Below, one piece after another: positions 63,701 through 64,000 of a stretch of DNA of 64,000 nucleotides. Source of the DNA: Heliomarina sp018223035. GTDB taxonomy: Bacteria; Pseudomonadota; Alphaproteobacteria; Rhodobacterales; Rhodobacteraceae. The first letter of the stretch is position 1. Each line of letters begins with the position of its first letter. The DNA lies in the NCBI GenBank assembly GCA_018223035.1, contig JAAEZD010000007.1, forward strand, positions 1 to 64,000, written 5' to 3'. Position numbers and translations under genes: made by a program. The notes below the pieces were generated by a model, which was not told the origin of the DNA, made no database searches, and was given only the letters and a program-made list of their open reading frames with translations.

Positions 63701-64000
63701 TTCGATCCCGGTTTCCAGATCGCGCGCATTGCCGCTGAGGCGGACATCGAAGGAACCGCCAAGCGGTGAGCCTTGTCCTTCGACCTGCGCGGATATCGCC
63801 CCGCCGAGGGAACGACCGGCAAGGCCGGAAAAGCGCGACAGATCCTCGGCATTGACCTCGGCGGAGCCGTCAAGCCGAAAGCCGCTGTTCAACCCGTCGA
63901 TCCGGGTGGTCACGAAAGCGCTGTAATCTGTGCCGGTGAGGGTCACCTCGGTCAGGTCGAGCGTACCGCCGGATTGCCAACCGAACTGGCCGACAAGCTG
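60773..64000 (-). CDS. tamB: TamB-like translocation/assembly protein, C-terminal part
   Basis: At least 1075 residues of a long beta-rich protein; the N-terminus lies beyond the window end. The last 400 residues form the conserved TamB (DUF490) domain, with LLLFGDKFEDLSPLKIAQLG and an ending in GLGLFFEKDY that matches the C-terminal beta signal region. Upstream lie repeated beta segments, including six or seven copies of a 63-residue unit. TamB spans the periplasm from the inner membrane to TamA or BamA and serves lipid transport or outer-membrane protein assembly. The internal ATG at 63946 is not the true start. Confidence 0.88.
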   Translation of the reverse strand, partial: QLVGQFGWQSGGTLDLTEVTLTGTDYSAFVTTRIDGLNSGFRLDGSAEVNAEDLSRFSGLAGRSLGGAISAQVEGQGSPLGGSFDVRLSGNARDLETGIEQADAVIGGETTILLDVARGTDGITLREFELNGEALTANANGSVSSTNSSFTFEAALDDLGRVLPEAPGPVTLNGDVTHQNQTISGQVSLRAPQDTSLDLDGSYTADGVVDTTYQLVVGELQAFIPQIQGSLSAEGEAERNEQSNWTVTSTLGGTAGLDSTLEASFDETTGTAEIDFNAGLERVERLVPQLVGDITARGQAERTAAREWRVTANTGGTVGIKGDFDGTYEEETGIADLNFDAAFERLERLVPQLVGTITARGTASRSEESVWQASVETGGTAGLQGQFDGSFDQVSGAAELDLDAVFERLERFVPQLQGNVSARGRVERSEELTWTASLDTGGSAGISGNFDGRFEEPTGAASLDLDANFERLQRLVPQLQGNISARGNVERSEELTWTANLETGGSAGIGGSFDGSFEEPTGVAALDFDATFERLQRFVPQLAGDVSARGQASRSAEQQWNVNFVTDGSAGIAATLDGDFDETSGDASATFDATVERIQRLVPEFAGTLTASGEASKSGTVYTITTSASGPGGIVADVDGSYDQASNQADIDATGQAQLGLANAFISPNSLRGLLSFDLSVNGPPAVESVSGTVSTSGATAVVASVGKTLTGINTTVNLSGGSAQISTTGALSDGGQFRVSGPVSLAAPYNAGIDIQLLNLIIKDNISFETVANGNVNINGALLGGANIGGQINFGETRINIAAASGSVSAAPIPEIRHVGESSAQRATRARAGLIKTGNSSSGPVYNLDLTMNAPNRIFVRGRGLNAELGGQVLVRGTTANVVPSGGISLIRGYFDILGRRLELDEGQVQLAGSLEPFLNFVASTSTSEGEATLTISGPASQPAIEVTSSPERPTEEALALLLFGDKFEDLSPLKIAQLGAQLATLGGAGGGLVNSVQEGLGVDSFDVGTDDDGNAQVGVGGYISDNIYSDVSVNAKGDTEVNLNLDITDSLTAKGSVDSEGETGLGLFFEKDY
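62180..63330 (-). repeat. Tandem 63-residue (189-base) repeats in the tamB-like gene
   Basis: The codons for the (L/F)VPQLxG block recur at exact 189-base steps, with anchors at 62377, 62566, 62755, 62944 and 63133, plus a more diverged copy on either side. Each unit has the order VPQLxGxxxARG, a charged Trp-containing strand, TGGxxG, xDGxx and a TGxAxxD strand ending in ER(L/V)xR. They are coding repeats within the gene. Confidence 0.85.

Overview
The window looks like a stretch of a Rhodobacterales (Roseobacter-group) alphaproteobacterial chromosome. This rests on the rRNA operon tail ordered 23S-5S-tRNA-fMet, a GC-rich sequence with alphaproteobacterial codon use, three TRAP-type transporter systems of two kinds, and several secreted Ca-binding RTX proteins. 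No phage, insertion sequence, integron or CRISPR array is visible.

Layout. 1-1821: 3' part of a 23S gene, 5S, initiator tRNA and terminator. 2227-5099 (minus): a BT1/MFS carrier and an APC amino-acid permease. 5342-9690 (plus): an ABC ATPase / FtsX permease / HlyD adaptor export operon. 9823-11642: a DUF2946-like gene broken by an in-frame stop, then a PepSY membrane protein. 11699-14749 (minus): a dCACHE-PAS histidine kinase and a FixJ-type regulator. 15172-21767: a GntR/FCD regulator divergent from an M29/NicX-like metalloenzyme, a methyltransferase, a small membrane protein and a complete TRAP importer. Related TGCATGCA palindromes lie before the enzyme gene and before the TRAP gene, so this looks like one catabolic regulon for an unknown small molecule. 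21843-26378 (minus): a multi-pass membrane protein and a second TRAP importer.

26738-31471 is a secretion and surface region: a small secreted repeat protein, an RTX protein built of three exactly spaced 132-residue modules, an ECF sigma factor, a convergent anti-sigma factor and a secreted subtilase. The anti-sigma periplasmic domain has the predicted fold pattern of a subtilase prodomain, which suggests a protease-controlled sigma system. 31472-37755 (minus) is a LysR regulator, a sulfatase/phosphonate-monoester-hydrolase-like enzyme and a TAXI-TRAP importer. 38124-42977 is a 1617-residue RTX protein with a long helical N-terminus. 43104-44176 is gap with a LacI-type palindrome and a terminator. 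44776-46728 is an exopolysaccharide pair: a CpsD-like protein lacking the Walker A lysine, and a Wzz-like protein.

46760-58973 is a D-xylose locus: xylBA, an aldose epimerase, a di-haem cytochrome c peroxidase, a convergent CRTAC/ASPIC beta-propeller protein, the ROK repressor XylR, xylFHG and a glucokinase. Two operator-like inverted repeats with the same 10-3-10 geometry sit before xylB and before xylF, which ties both arms to XylR. The window ends with a gamma-glutamyltransferase and the C-terminal part of a TamB-like protein carrying six or seven 63-residue tandem repeats.
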